DNA from: Owenia fusiformis
Taxonomy: Eukaryota > Annelida > Polychaeta > Sabellida > Oweniidae
DNA length: 64,000 nt
Direction: 5' to 3'
NCBI GenBank assembly: GCA_903813345.2
Contig: CAIIXF020000002.1
Coordinates: 19,296,455-19,360,454, forward strand
Every line of letters starts with the position of its first letter. Within the stretch, counting starts at the first letter, position 1. This document shows positions 10,773-20,422 of this stretch, in pieces. The notes beneath the pieces are model-generated. The model did not search any database. It saw only the letters and a list, made by a program, of their open reading frames with translations, and was not told the origin of the DNA. A program made the translations under genes and the position numbers.

Positions 10773-10892
10773 TACAGGGTGATCGTCAAGCAAGATCAAA
10801 AGTGCTCTAATTTTTGTAAACATTAATGAATCTGGCACATTTTCTCACAAAAATTAGAGCTCTTTTGATCTTACTTTATGATCATTATGTAC
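10773..10892. mobile_element. Short mariner-type MITE (TACAGGG terminus)
   Basis: Left arm 10773-10828 and right arm 10840-10892 form an almost complete hairpin. The left end reads TACAGGGTGATCGTCAAG, typical of Tc1/mariner inverted repeats, and both arms share GATCAAAAG and CTCTAATTTTTGT. It has no coding capacity. Confidence 0.75.
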
Positions 10893-11489
10893 GTTGACAC
10901 CGGTACAATGAAATGACAAATGCCAAAAAATAACAAATCTTATACCAAATCACTTCATCGTTATAGGGGTTGTTTAGTTCTAGGAGAACGTCCTCTGTAA
11001 TTAAATTATATTATTGGCAATGAGAAAGTTGTGTTTACATTGATCTGTAGCATTAATGTTATGTTGTTTATCATCGGCGGTGTTTGTAGTTTCCGGTAAC
11101 TCAAAAGTCAAAAAAAGTAAATATAGAAATAATTGAAAACAATAATTTCCAAAATGTCTGACATTTAGATTCAAAAGATAAACGGTGGATTACGACATAT
11201 ATTTGTTGCACAAGCAGTTGATTAATGATAATGCCACCTCTGATATCATTGATAATATATGATTGATTGTATAGATGTCCATGACATTGTTTGAATTGAT
11301 TACTTACCTTTTATTTGCGAATGCAACTAACGCCTGTCGGCTTCCGGATTAACTTACAATTTTATGAGTATTTCATTTGTATATGAATAGTACCTGCCAC
11401 TATTCCATTCATATTTAATGAGTCTGTCAGTAGTAATATTATACAAAACTTTAGTTTTTCAATATTGATGTTTAATTTCCATTTCAAAC
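10893..11489. other. Intergenic, possibly decayed LINE 3' sequence
   Basis: No gene seen. It is downstream, on the minus strand, of the reverse-transcriptase scrap at 11490-11571 and may contain more of that LINE beyond recognition. Confidence 0.3.
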
Positions 11490-11571
11490 ATGTTTAGTTT
11501 ATCAAAACAGTACTGTACTCTGTAGTCCTTCATTTGTTTCTGAAATCAAGACCAGATCATCTGCATTATAA
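11490..11571 (-). mobile_element. LINE reverse-transcriptase scrap (catalytic Asp-Asp box)
   Basis: The reverse strand encodes ADDLVLISETNEGLQST, the catalytic box and following helix of non-LTR reverse transcriptases of the jockey/CR1 kind, then shifts frame. The residue before the box is altered (TYNADD instead of YADD). Immediately beyond 11571 the coding similarity stops at the arm of a hairpin, which apparently inserted here. Confidence 0.7.
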
Positions 11572-11709
11572 GTTATTGAATGATTTGAAGTGCAATACAG
11601 GATATATTCTGCTCGAGAAATTCCGTATTGGAACGAGACGAAGTCGAGTGCCAATACAGAATATCGAGGCAGAATATATCCTGTATTGCACTTCAAATCA
11701 TTCAATAAC
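11572..11709. repeat. Hairpin element with ~60-bp arms, first of a pair
   Basis: The arm starting at 11572 (GTTATTGAATGATTTGAAG) is matched by its complement ending at 11709. The loop region near 11630-11655 is itself partly palindromic (GACGAAGTC). It interrupts the LINE scrap and abuts a second foldback at 11712. Confidence 0.85.
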
Positions 11710-11711
11710 GT

Positions 11712-11879
11712 TTTTATCGTGTGATCCTCTGTATTGCTACTAAGATTGTCCCTTCCGTACCAATATTTCTATATTGCGACGGAGATGATCAACGGGGACA
11801 ATCTCAGTAGCAGTACAGATTGGTACAGCACGAGAACTGACCAATCAGAGGGCTTCATTTCACAGATCATACGATAAAT
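11712..11879. repeat. Second foldback, adjacent to the first
   Basis: Outer arms TTTATCGTGTGATC (11712 on) and GATCATACGATAAA (to 11879) enclose inner arms TGCTACTAAGATTGTCCC (about 11733-11752) and GGGACAATCTCAGTAGCA (about 11796-11813). Together with its neighbour it forms about 310 bases of head-to-tail hairpins. Confidence 0.75.
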
Positions 11880-12930
11880 AAGAGTACATTTATCGAAGTT
11901 TCATCATTACTACTGATTTTGACAGGTTTGCATTGGTCATCAAAATATCTACTAGTATTGTGGCATTTATATATAAGTTGAAACACAAAGGACTGATTAA
12001 ACAGCCTTGTTTCCAATTATACTATGTATAGGAATTTTAAAACTCCATATTTCAAAATTCTACACGGTGAAATGTTGCACATTTGGAAGTTATTGTTATG
12101 ATATTAAGAATATTTGAAGATGCATTATGCCATATGTTTCTCCCCCAGACAATCAGTGATGTCCAATTGTTATTGCTCAAATATAATATCCCACATACCA
12201 TGGATATATCTTGAGAATAACATTTGGGTAAATTATTGCCGAAATATCGGAAATAATCAACAGAACAGCCAAACTCCAGAATTAAACACAATCGATTCCT
12301 CGGCTAGCGAGGGGAATCCACATTGAGTCACACAAGCGCCTTGAGCCAGGCAGCCAATCAGGTTCATGATAAACAAATTCAACGACAAATCAGATGACAG
12401 GACTTTCTCGGTATATTCAAACGTCAGATTGAATTAATTTCTTCGAAAATAATTAGATCGGCCAGCACAATCGCAAAACTAACACTGAAATAGGGGGACT
12501 TCTTCTTTTGTAAGTAGATGAGTATATATGTTGTTAAACTCAATATGCAAAAAAACGTCCAGAGGGTCTTGATTGTGCTATCCTATGGCATAGAGCCTCT
12601 TTGATATAAAGAAAAATTGCCACAGGGGAAGTTAATTAGCATTTTTGAGAGATATATCGGTAGATTTAATAGTCTTTCCTCCAATACCTAAATTCAAAAT
12701 TTTAAAATAATATTGTGGACTATTGTATAGTGAAACGAATAGTCGACGAGTTGACAATATTCTGAGGTATTAATCCTTTCAAATAAAATATTTATTTGCA
12801 CTATTTTTCCACCATCAATCGTATGTAAGTATCCGTCCCTGCGTTGATCGACCATTTTCTTCCAACACCGGACACTGCTCTTTATTTTGCCTCTGTAAGG
12901 CCGGCCGTTCGCTTTATGCACCACGTTTAT
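11880..12930. other. Intergenic, no feature seen
   Basis: AT-rich sequence without coding signal. The longest open frames are short and Ile/Asn/Ser-rich. Confidence 0.4.
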
Positions 12931-13525
12931 CACACTACCCTACCATGTGATCACGTTTAAAAGGGAAACAAATAGAGGAATGGGGTTTATTTCCATATTT
13001 CTGGACGTAAAATACATTTTAGATTTATTTCTAGTGTTCCACCAGACATAAAATAGATTCATCGAGCAGTTTGTAGAATATTTTTTGCATAAAAACGTGG
13101 GCGCTGTGAAGTAAAACTTGAAAGCAATACAAGATACATTTTAATAAATCTATTAATGAACGGGGAGCGTGCAAGTTTCACCTCAATATGTTACTTCTTT
13201 TGACATTGATATGTAACAAGAAACCAATTAACTGTTATTTATACTGCGTGTCATTGTATTATATGTAGATACGTTTTCTAGTATGTTATTCAACTGTATT
13301 TTGTTAATTAATTGTTTTTCTAAAATCTTAAGATGAAGAAAAAGTCCCAGAAATGTATCTTTACTTTGCCGTAAGGCAGAACATTTTTCCTCTTGTCACA
13401 AAGAGGATTATGTTTGTTTTGAGGTGTCTCGTGATGAGCGTTTCATTACTAAACGCAAAACCACTGGATCAGATATCATCCAAATACATCTGAGATTCAA
13501 CATGTCAAAATGGCAGCAATACTCG
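12931..13525 (+). repeat. Dispersed repeat family B, copy 1
   Basis: About 600 bases recur in the same orientation at 51390-52165, starting from the shared block CACACTACCCTACCA and continuing through TAAAATACATTTTA and TCTAAAATCTTAAGATGA to CAACATGTCA. Near the end both copies can be read as a similar peptide (SCHKED-VCF-VS-DERF), suggesting a decayed coding segment, although neither copy has an extended intact frame. Confidence 0.75.
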
Positions 13526-13704
13526 TTTGCTAATTTTTTTTATTGAAATTCATTGTTGCAGTGACCCAGCGGCATATGCTATATACCGCAGGTGAGTATG
13601 GCATATTCACCCGTATCACAAATACCGCGCAACCATGAATGTATGCCATATACCGCGTAACACAGTATGCTGTAACACACATTTAATTTACGAACCTAAT
13701 TACT

Positions 13705-14134
13705 CAGATGCGAGTAGGTAGATACCAGTTTCGCCACCAGGTGGCTGATTCGGGGGAATTAACATGACAGGGTATTACAAAATTCCCTTAAACTTGAATA
13801 TACATCAGTTTTAGTGATTCACTTTTCATATTACCCTTATGTATCTCAGTGATAGTTATACAAATTAACATATGTCCAGTAAAAGAAAATATTATCTGCC
13901 CAACACAAGAAAAGATATTTCACTTTTTGTGGTTTTACAACATGGGGTCTATGGGGAATCTCCCCGAGCTAGAAGTCACATTTTCAAAGAAAATTGAATT
14001 TTCAAAGTCGATAAACTCTTTTCAAAACCACATTTCTAAACGTAATTTTACATGTAGATTCCAAATATGACATCAGTTTGACTGAATTGCGAATTTTTAA
14101 TGACATAAATCAAGATTATTTCTACTCGCATCTG
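13705..14134 (+). mobile_element. MITE family C (CAGATGCGAGTAG ends), copy 1
   Basis: A 430-base element bounded by inverted CAGATGCGAGTAG and CTACTCGCATCTG. Two more copies lie at 19039-19450 (same orientation) and 26506-26931 (inverted). All three share GTTTCGCCACCAGGTGGCT or a close variant near the first end. No transposase is encoded. Confidence 0.85.
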
Positions 14135-15035
14135 GGATATTTACGGGACGCCTCTAAATGCTGAAATGACAAATATTGTACATCACATACTTATTTCCTT
14201 GGTTACATATCGATCTCATGGTACTAACAAGTAAATTGATATGAAAATCTAAGTTAATTTTCGTATTTTCAAAAAGCGTGTGTCCCGTAAATTAATCTCG
14301 TAAATTAATTTAGGATTTCAACTAACTTTAACACAAAAAATATGAAACCATGATCGCGGACGAATATAGCTGGTTTTAAAAAGAGACCAATCGTGCCTTA
14401 ATATATGTTGTATTAGATTTGTCATAATATGTCTGCATGTTCTTTAAAAATGGCAGTCCCGTAAATTAGGGCCAAAATTTCCATTCTAGAATCCATATGT
14501 TGGACTAGAATTTCTGATTACATGGACCCTTTGTCATAAAAAAGCCTCGTTTGTTGGATCAGGTATCAATACGTGATTAGTTTATGATCAATAACTTGTT
14601 GATAATAAGCTTACATACGAGACCAGGATGAAGTGTCATAGTCTGACTCGTAAATTAGATACAACTGAGTGACAGAATTCAAAGTTAAATTTTTGAAAGA
14701 CTAACAGATGGATCTAAGTATTTTTTATGAAAGTAGATATACCGAAGATACTTCATAACATGTTACATAGTGACTGTATGGCAATTGTGTATAATAAACA
14801 GCAAATCTATGTTCACTTATCACTTCGGTAACAGGCCATTTTGGATACCCCCACATACTTCAGACACCTCTCAGTCAGTAACACAATATGGTGCATATGT
14901 AATATGTATTTAATTTTACAACCATTTCATAATTTTTGATAAAAAAATGTCATAATGTCATAAAAAGTGCATATATTTTGATTAACATCATTAGGAAAAG
15001 CAGTAACACCATTTTTCACACTAACGGAGAATGAC
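14135..15035. other. Intergenic with scattered CCCGTAAATT motifs
   Basis: No gene seen. The motif (C)CCGTAAATTA occurs about three times between 14280 and 14660, which may reflect a decayed repeat. Confidence 0.3.
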
Positions 15036-15080
15036 TAGTGAAATATTGGACCGAGGGCCCAAGGTCCAATATCTCACTAT
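15036..15080. repeat. Hairpin motif family D, copy 1
   Basis: TAGTGAAATATTGGACC is followed by a GGGCCC-containing loop and the complement GGTCCAATATCTCACTA. The same hairpin and the flanking ATTATTACCACCGTTAA sequence recur at 35821 onward. Confidence 0.8.
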
Positions 15081-15574
15081 ATTGCCCGCAGAAATGACGT
15101 TATTTGTATTATTACCACCGTTAATGACCAGGACTGAATAACACCCGGTGTAAAAGAAATTATGGTCCCCTGGGGATTATGGTCCCCTTTCCTTACGGCC
15201 CTTACTGGCCCTGACTGTGTATTAATAATAAGGAAAATAACTGTGATTAGGTCACCATATAAATCAATAGAGAGTAGGACCACAATTTGATAGCACCACC
15301 TACCCTTTTACACCGGGAATATATTTCATATTGGAAAAAATAGTATTGTTCCGCCCAATCCCGCTCACAAAACTCGTATTCACCTCCTAATCCCGCTCAG
15401 GAAAATGGTATTCACTTCCCACGAATTTCTGCCAAACAAAGCTTCATTCAGTTGGGTCGATAAAGCGTGCTGCTATGATGTTCTTGATGTTAAATACAAA
15501 GTTGAAAATAGAGAGATTTTGAAACGAATTGTAATTCTATCATCACCATGCTTTGATACAGACAGTCAAAGTCT
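15081..15574. other. Intergenic, decayed element next to hairpin D
   Basis: It includes GTATTATTACCACCG near 15104, the same block that forms an inverted end in the related element at 35.9 kb. Two GATTATGGTCCCC-like units occur near 15160-15190. No coding signal. Confidence 0.35.
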
Positions 15575-15665
15575 GTGAATACCTACGCATCTTTCACAAG
15601 TGATATTCCACGAAGTCCAGAGGGATAGTGGAATATCATCTTGTGAAAGTGTCACAGGTATTCAC
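15575..15665. repeat. Nested hairpin
   Basis: Outer arms GTGAATACCT and AGGTATTCAC enclose inner arms CTTTCACAAGTGATATTCCAC (15591-15611) and GTGGAATATCATCTTGTGAAAG (15628-15649). The loop is about 16 bases. Confidence 0.8.
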
Positions 15666-16145
15666 CGAAAATAGCTATAGTGAACTATTTGTTTTATTAT
15701 ATCACTGTCTGTCACTGTTGATTCCATAGCATTCGACATCATGGATGGGTCTCTGTCTAGTTTTGATTCCTCATTTCACAAAAACTGTTATAATTTTGTA
15801 TTTATTTCACGTTTTTGCACAATTTGCAAGTTTATATCGTTCCCAGTTTCCTCCATCCAATCAACAAAAACTTTAATCGAACGATTTTTGTGTACATTTT
15901 CAATTAATTTAACTTCGTCAGAGTTAAATCTTCTCTTTTGTCATTTTGACTTACACTGAACGAAAACAAACTCTCATTGAAAATTCCCAGGGGGAGCGTG
16001 GAATATCGCTAGATATCCCACGGTTGTCTAATCTGATTAGCATGGCCATTGAATACCGCCAGATATTCCATGACATGTGACCCGGTTTTGACCAATCAAA
16101 CAGTTGTTAGCTAGATAGTGATATATTAATGAAAATCATCAAACA
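15666..16145. other. Intergenic with GGAATATC-type motifs
   Basis: No gene seen. GTGGAATATCGC and ATATTCCA motifs near 16000-16075 resemble the arms of the hairpin just upstream, so this may be decayed foldback material. Confidence 0.3.
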
Positions 16146-16582
16146 ACAATAGTGGATAATGAAAACGAATATTAAAGATATGTCAACGGGTCAAGTAGTT
16201 AAGAATGAAGTCTTAAGAATTAAACGTTTGTTATCGTTTAAAAACTTTAAAAATAGTTTTCTTGTAATACTCGACCAAAAGACCATGTCACATTTGCTAT
16301 ACGACGGCCGTACGACGGGCGTAGGTTAAAAAATCGATATAGAAAATCTACATCGTACTACTTATATTTTACGCTCCATATTTCTCTCGATTATGGGAAG
16401 CTAGTAGCTATGGCCGCCGTACGGTTGCCGTAGATCAAATGTGACTAAGTCTTAAAGGGTAAAAACTTTATTTTCTCAAAATCATTTGAAACATGACATA
16501 AAAAACATTTGATTATTGTTATTTCCCTACCATTCTAACTGAAAGCATTTTGGAATCGTATATTTCTGTACAAAGTAAATAG

Positions 16583-17325
16583 GGCTGGCCAATATGGCTG
16601 GCCAAGTGGTACAAAGTCACGTCGTTATGTTTACGACCGTAAGGTCGTTAATTATAATGTACGACCGCAAGAACGTAAATGTACGACCATAAGGTCGTTA
16701 ATTTACGTCCTTAAGGTCGTTATTATCGGTTCCAAGAACGTAAATTAACGACCTCATAGTCGTAATGTTTACGACCGTAATGTCGTAAATAAATGACCGC
16801 AAGAACGTAAATGTACCACCATAAGGTCGTTAATTTACGTCCTTAAGGTCGTTATTATCGGTTCCAAGAACGTAAATTAACGACCTCATAGTCGTAATGT
16901 TTATGACCGTAAGGTCGTAAATGTACGACCTCAAGAACGCCAAGATTGTGAAAACTTACTGACGTAAATTTACGACCTTACAACCGTGTTATACGACCTT
17001 ACTGACGTAAATTTACGACCTTACGACCGTGTAATTACGACCTTACTGACGTAATTTACGACCTTACGACCGTGTTATACGACCTTAATGACGTAAATTT
17101 ACGACCTTACAACCGTGTTATTACGACCTTACTGACGTAAATTTACGACCTTACGACCGTGTTATTACGACCTTACTGACGTAAATTTACGACCTTACGA
17201 CCGTGTTATACGACCTTACTGACGTAAATTTACGACCTTACGACCGTGTTGAACGACCATATGGTCGTTAACATAACGACGTGACATTGTACCATTTGGC
17301 CAGCCATACACTTGGCCAGCCATAC
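16583..17325. mobile_element. Foldback element built of palindromic GACCTTACGACC units
   Basis: The ends are inverted repeats of about 38 bases: TGGCTGGCCAAGTGGTACAA (from about 16594) and, inverted at the right end, the same block with two changes, each followed by CACGTCGTTATGTT. The interior is an array of short dyads (ACGACCNTANGGTCGT); from about 16950 to 17245 it settles into a 43-44-base tandem unit containing GACGTAAATTTACGACC. A second TGGCCAGCC copy lies outside the right end. No coding capacity. Confidence 0.85.
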
Positions 17326-17773
17326 AAGCTATCACAAATTACGATCGCGATTTAACGTTATGTGAAACAATGTCTAACATCCCCCTCCCCAACTATTCAA
17401 GTACCATTATCACAGCCCGGGACCACAACACCATTATACTGAAATCATTACAACACACTTTGAAGAACCAATTAATGGCATAATAATTTTGATGTTGTAT
17501 TATCATCCATAGAAAGTTGTTTCTGCACGTCATGTACACGTACACAGAGCCCGGGCACAAAGACATATTTATAAAACAGGGTTAAATATGTCTCTTATTT
17601 ACAGTAAGTTTGTTATCAAAGAAATTTTTGAAGTTTCGGCGATGGTATGTATGTGTTCACTGGAAAAAGTGTTCACTGATTAAAATGTTTAAAGTGTTTT
17701 CTAAATTCTTTCTCATTCTTTCAACTGAAAAGGTTCAATTGGTTTACGAAATGATAAAAACCCGTTCACTTAC

Positions 17774-18099
17774 CACTGGCGGATCTGGGGGGGGGGCCCA
17801 GGGGCCCGGGCCCCCCCCCCCCCCTTGGGTGGGCCCAGAAAAGAAATTTGTGCCCAAAAAAATTTTTGAGCCAAAAAAGGCCTAAAGGCCCCAAAAAGTA
17901 GGCCTTTTTGGTCATAAATGGGCCTTCTAAGGCCTTATTTTTTAAATTTAGGCCAAATTTTGAAGAAAATGGGCCTCAAAATTTTAAAATTTGGGCCCAC
18001 TTTTGGGTTTTAGGGGCCCAAAATTTTTTTCGGAAGTTTTTGTCTCAGACCAGAAGTTTGGGCCCCCCCCCCCCTTGTTGGTTCCCAGATCCGCCCCTG
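17774..18099 (+). mobile_element. MITE family E (CACTGGCGGATC ends), copy 1
   Basis: 326 bases with inverted ends CACTGGCGGATCTGGG and CCCAGATCCGCCCCTG, internal poly-G and poly-C tracts and many GGCC and GGGCCC motifs. CTTAC flanks both sides (17769-17773 and 18100-18104), a 5-base target duplication within dispersed repeat copy 2. Other copies are at 19739-20012 and 28505-28834. Confidence 0.88.
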
Positions 18100-18130
18100 C
18101 TTACCTTGTTCACGATCTGCTGCTGAAGGC

Positions 18131-19038
18131 GAAGAATTTATCAAACCAACAAGAAAAGGAAGGTAAAGAAATAACCAAGACATCTTCACTAACAGTACAT
18201 TGTCAACTATAGTTTACTTTATAAACTTATCTCTAAGTATATTAAAACGTTTTAAAACCGTTATAAGAGAAGTGATTCATGTAATCTAGTTTCTTTTTAT
18301 ATCTACTTTATTTTAACTTTCTTAAACTAACTTCCTACTATCTGTCTGCGAAAGCATCTTGACCTTATTTACTTTTTAGAGGATTGGTTAACTAATTAGA
18401 TTTAGAGTGTTCCGCGAATAAATTTGATAAATCTAGATTACAACTCGAACTTTAATATTTGAACTTCGCAAATAACATCAACGTCAAAGAAATAGAAATG
18501 AGATTCGATCACCGAAGATATGTGGTTTTCATTTTTTGTGTATATATATACAATACAATGAAATGACTATTTAGATTTTGAATCTAGCAATTCAGTAAAG
18601 GATAATCTGGGGTTAACATGACCGCTACCTCATCAAACCTGCTTATTTAAAGCGATACACCTACATGTACTTCGATCTACAGTACATCACGATAAAGATT
18701 TATATTTTTCATGGCCATAAAGCTTTTGGCAAAGTTACTGAGCTTGAATCATATTTACACAAGGTGTCGCTGCAAAATAGTTGGCTCAGTTAAAAGCCCG
18801 ATGTTAAAGGCAGAATCAGATCTATAAATTAAGGGTGACAAAATTGCAAGCAATGTGTACATTTGACCCTCCAGTGTATCCCTAAACCCCCAAATATGAT
18901 TTCTCCCAAAATATCCCCGATAGTATGCTGTAAATTGGTTATTTAAGATTAAAAGTCTAAAAACGGGAGAAAAATTATTGAATTCTCCCAAATAATAAAA
19001 GTGGTGACAATATCTAATATTATCTATAGACAATAACT
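18131..19038. other. Intergenic, no feature seen
   Basis: AT-rich. A minus-strand open frame of about 108 codons near 18755-19081 has no recognisable motif and runs into MITE family C, so I treat it as chance. Confidence 0.4.
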
Positions 19039-19450
19039 CAGATGCGAAGGTAGTTACCAGTTTCACCACCAGGTGGCTCATTCGGGTCAGATAGCATGGC
19101 GGGTATAGTAGAAAGTTCCCTTCATGATCATCAGTTTTAGTGGGTCAATTTTCATATCACCCTTATGTATCTAATAGTTATGCAAATTAATATATGTCCA
19201 TTTAAAGAAAATATTATCTGTCAAATAGAAGAAAAGATATTTAACTTTTTGTGATTTATGGGGTATATTGGGAATCTCACCGAACTAGAAGTAACTTTTT
19301 CAAAAAAAAAAAAAATTTCTAAGTTGATAAACAATATTCGGAACCATATTTCTAGATGTACTTTTACATGCAGATTTTAAAAAATTACATCACTTTGACT
19401 GAATTTTGAATATTAAATTACATAATCAAGATTATTCCTACTCGCATCTA
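19039..19450 (+). mobile_element. MITE family C, copy 2
   Basis: Same orientation as copy 1 and more diverged; begins CAGATGCGAAGG and ends CTACTCGCATCTA. The ACCACCAGGTGGCTCATTCGG block is kept. Confidence 0.8.
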
Positions 19451-19738
19451 GTCTATTGAATGCATTATTGTAAAAATCTTTAGTTTTCTACAAATAAAGT
19501 TTACACTTTGGACATTTTAGAAAATACACATGACAAGAAATATATGAGCCCAAAATGTTCTTAAATCGAAACAATTTTCGTCAGGATCATGATGGTTCTG
19601 ATTCCTGATTCTGCCTTTACAATGGCAATTACCAGAATATTTTCCATAAAATCTCAGAGTCTCCTTTATTTAGTCATAGAAGCCTTCCAGACAAACTATG
19701 CTAGTATCTTGTTAGATGATGTATATTTATATCTATGT
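19451..19738. other. Spacer between two MITEs
   Basis: No feature seen beyond AT-rich sequence. Confidence 0.3.
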
Positions 19739-20012
19739 CACTGGCTGATCCAGGGGGCAATCCCTCCCCCCTGGGGTGGGCCCAGCAAAAAAATTGGTCC
19801 AAAAGATTTTGTAGGGCCTCAATAAGTGGGTAAGTGGGCCTTTTGGGCATTACTTGGCCTTTTTGGGCCTCTTAGGCCAAATTATAAAAATGGGCCTTTA
19901 TTTTCAAAATTTTCAAAACATTTTCCAATTTTCCAATTTAGGGGCCCAACTTTTTTTCTGATTTGAAAAGTGCCCCCCCCCCCCTCCTTGTTAGCTTCTG
20001 GATCCACCAGTG
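19739..20012 (+). mobile_element. MITE family E, copy 2
   Basis: Ends CACTGGCTGATCCAGG and CTGGATCCACCAGTG; it keeps the TGGGTGGGCCCAG-like block and the poly-C tract near the right end. It is shorter and more diverged than the other two copies, and no clear target duplication is seen. Confidence 0.8.
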
Positions 20013-20422
20013 TAATATAATATACAATGATGGCATGCCTTCCAGGTTTTAGGAGCCGTTGTTGATTGTTCTAAATATCAAATCAAAGTCTGAAACAAGG
20101 ATTCATTGTAATACTGTCATTAAACAACAGAAACCTATGGGTTTATTTGGTTTATGATTATTCGAAACTATATGAATATCACTTGTTTGGTCGGCACTAA
20201 AGAATACGTGAACAGCGAGACATTTCAGCATAATGAAATATCTTTAATAGCATTTTGTGAATACTCGTAGGGTACAATTTTCCCAAAACAAATGGTGTTA
20301 TTTTCGTATAAGTCATGTCAAACTAACAAAACTCTATTATATTTTAACATTGCTTAGATATTATATGAACCCCTGAACTCCATTTTCCTCAGTATTCCCT
20401 TATTGATTTTAAACGTTAGAGG
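20013..20422. other. 3' flank of the minus-strand gene
   Basis: Downstream of the stop at 20423 on the minus strand. TTTATT at 20142-20147 would be an AATAAA polyadenylation signal on that strand, about 280 bases after the stop. Nothing else is seen. Confidence 0.4.

Larger units (their letters stand above)
16146..18130 (-). repeat. Long dispersed repeat, copy 2 (inverted, twice interrupted)
   Basis: Reverse complement of 3762-4750. Matching blocks are 16150-16450, 16480-16560, 17340-17460, 17620-17775 and 18100-18130. Two elements sit inside it: a palindromic satellite-like element (16583-17325) and a G/C-tract MITE (17774-18099). Compared with copy 1 this gives an order of insertion. Confidence 0.75.

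Noticed and set aside
18755-19081. 108-codon minus-strand frame
   Set aside because: No motif, and it overlaps the end of a MITE.
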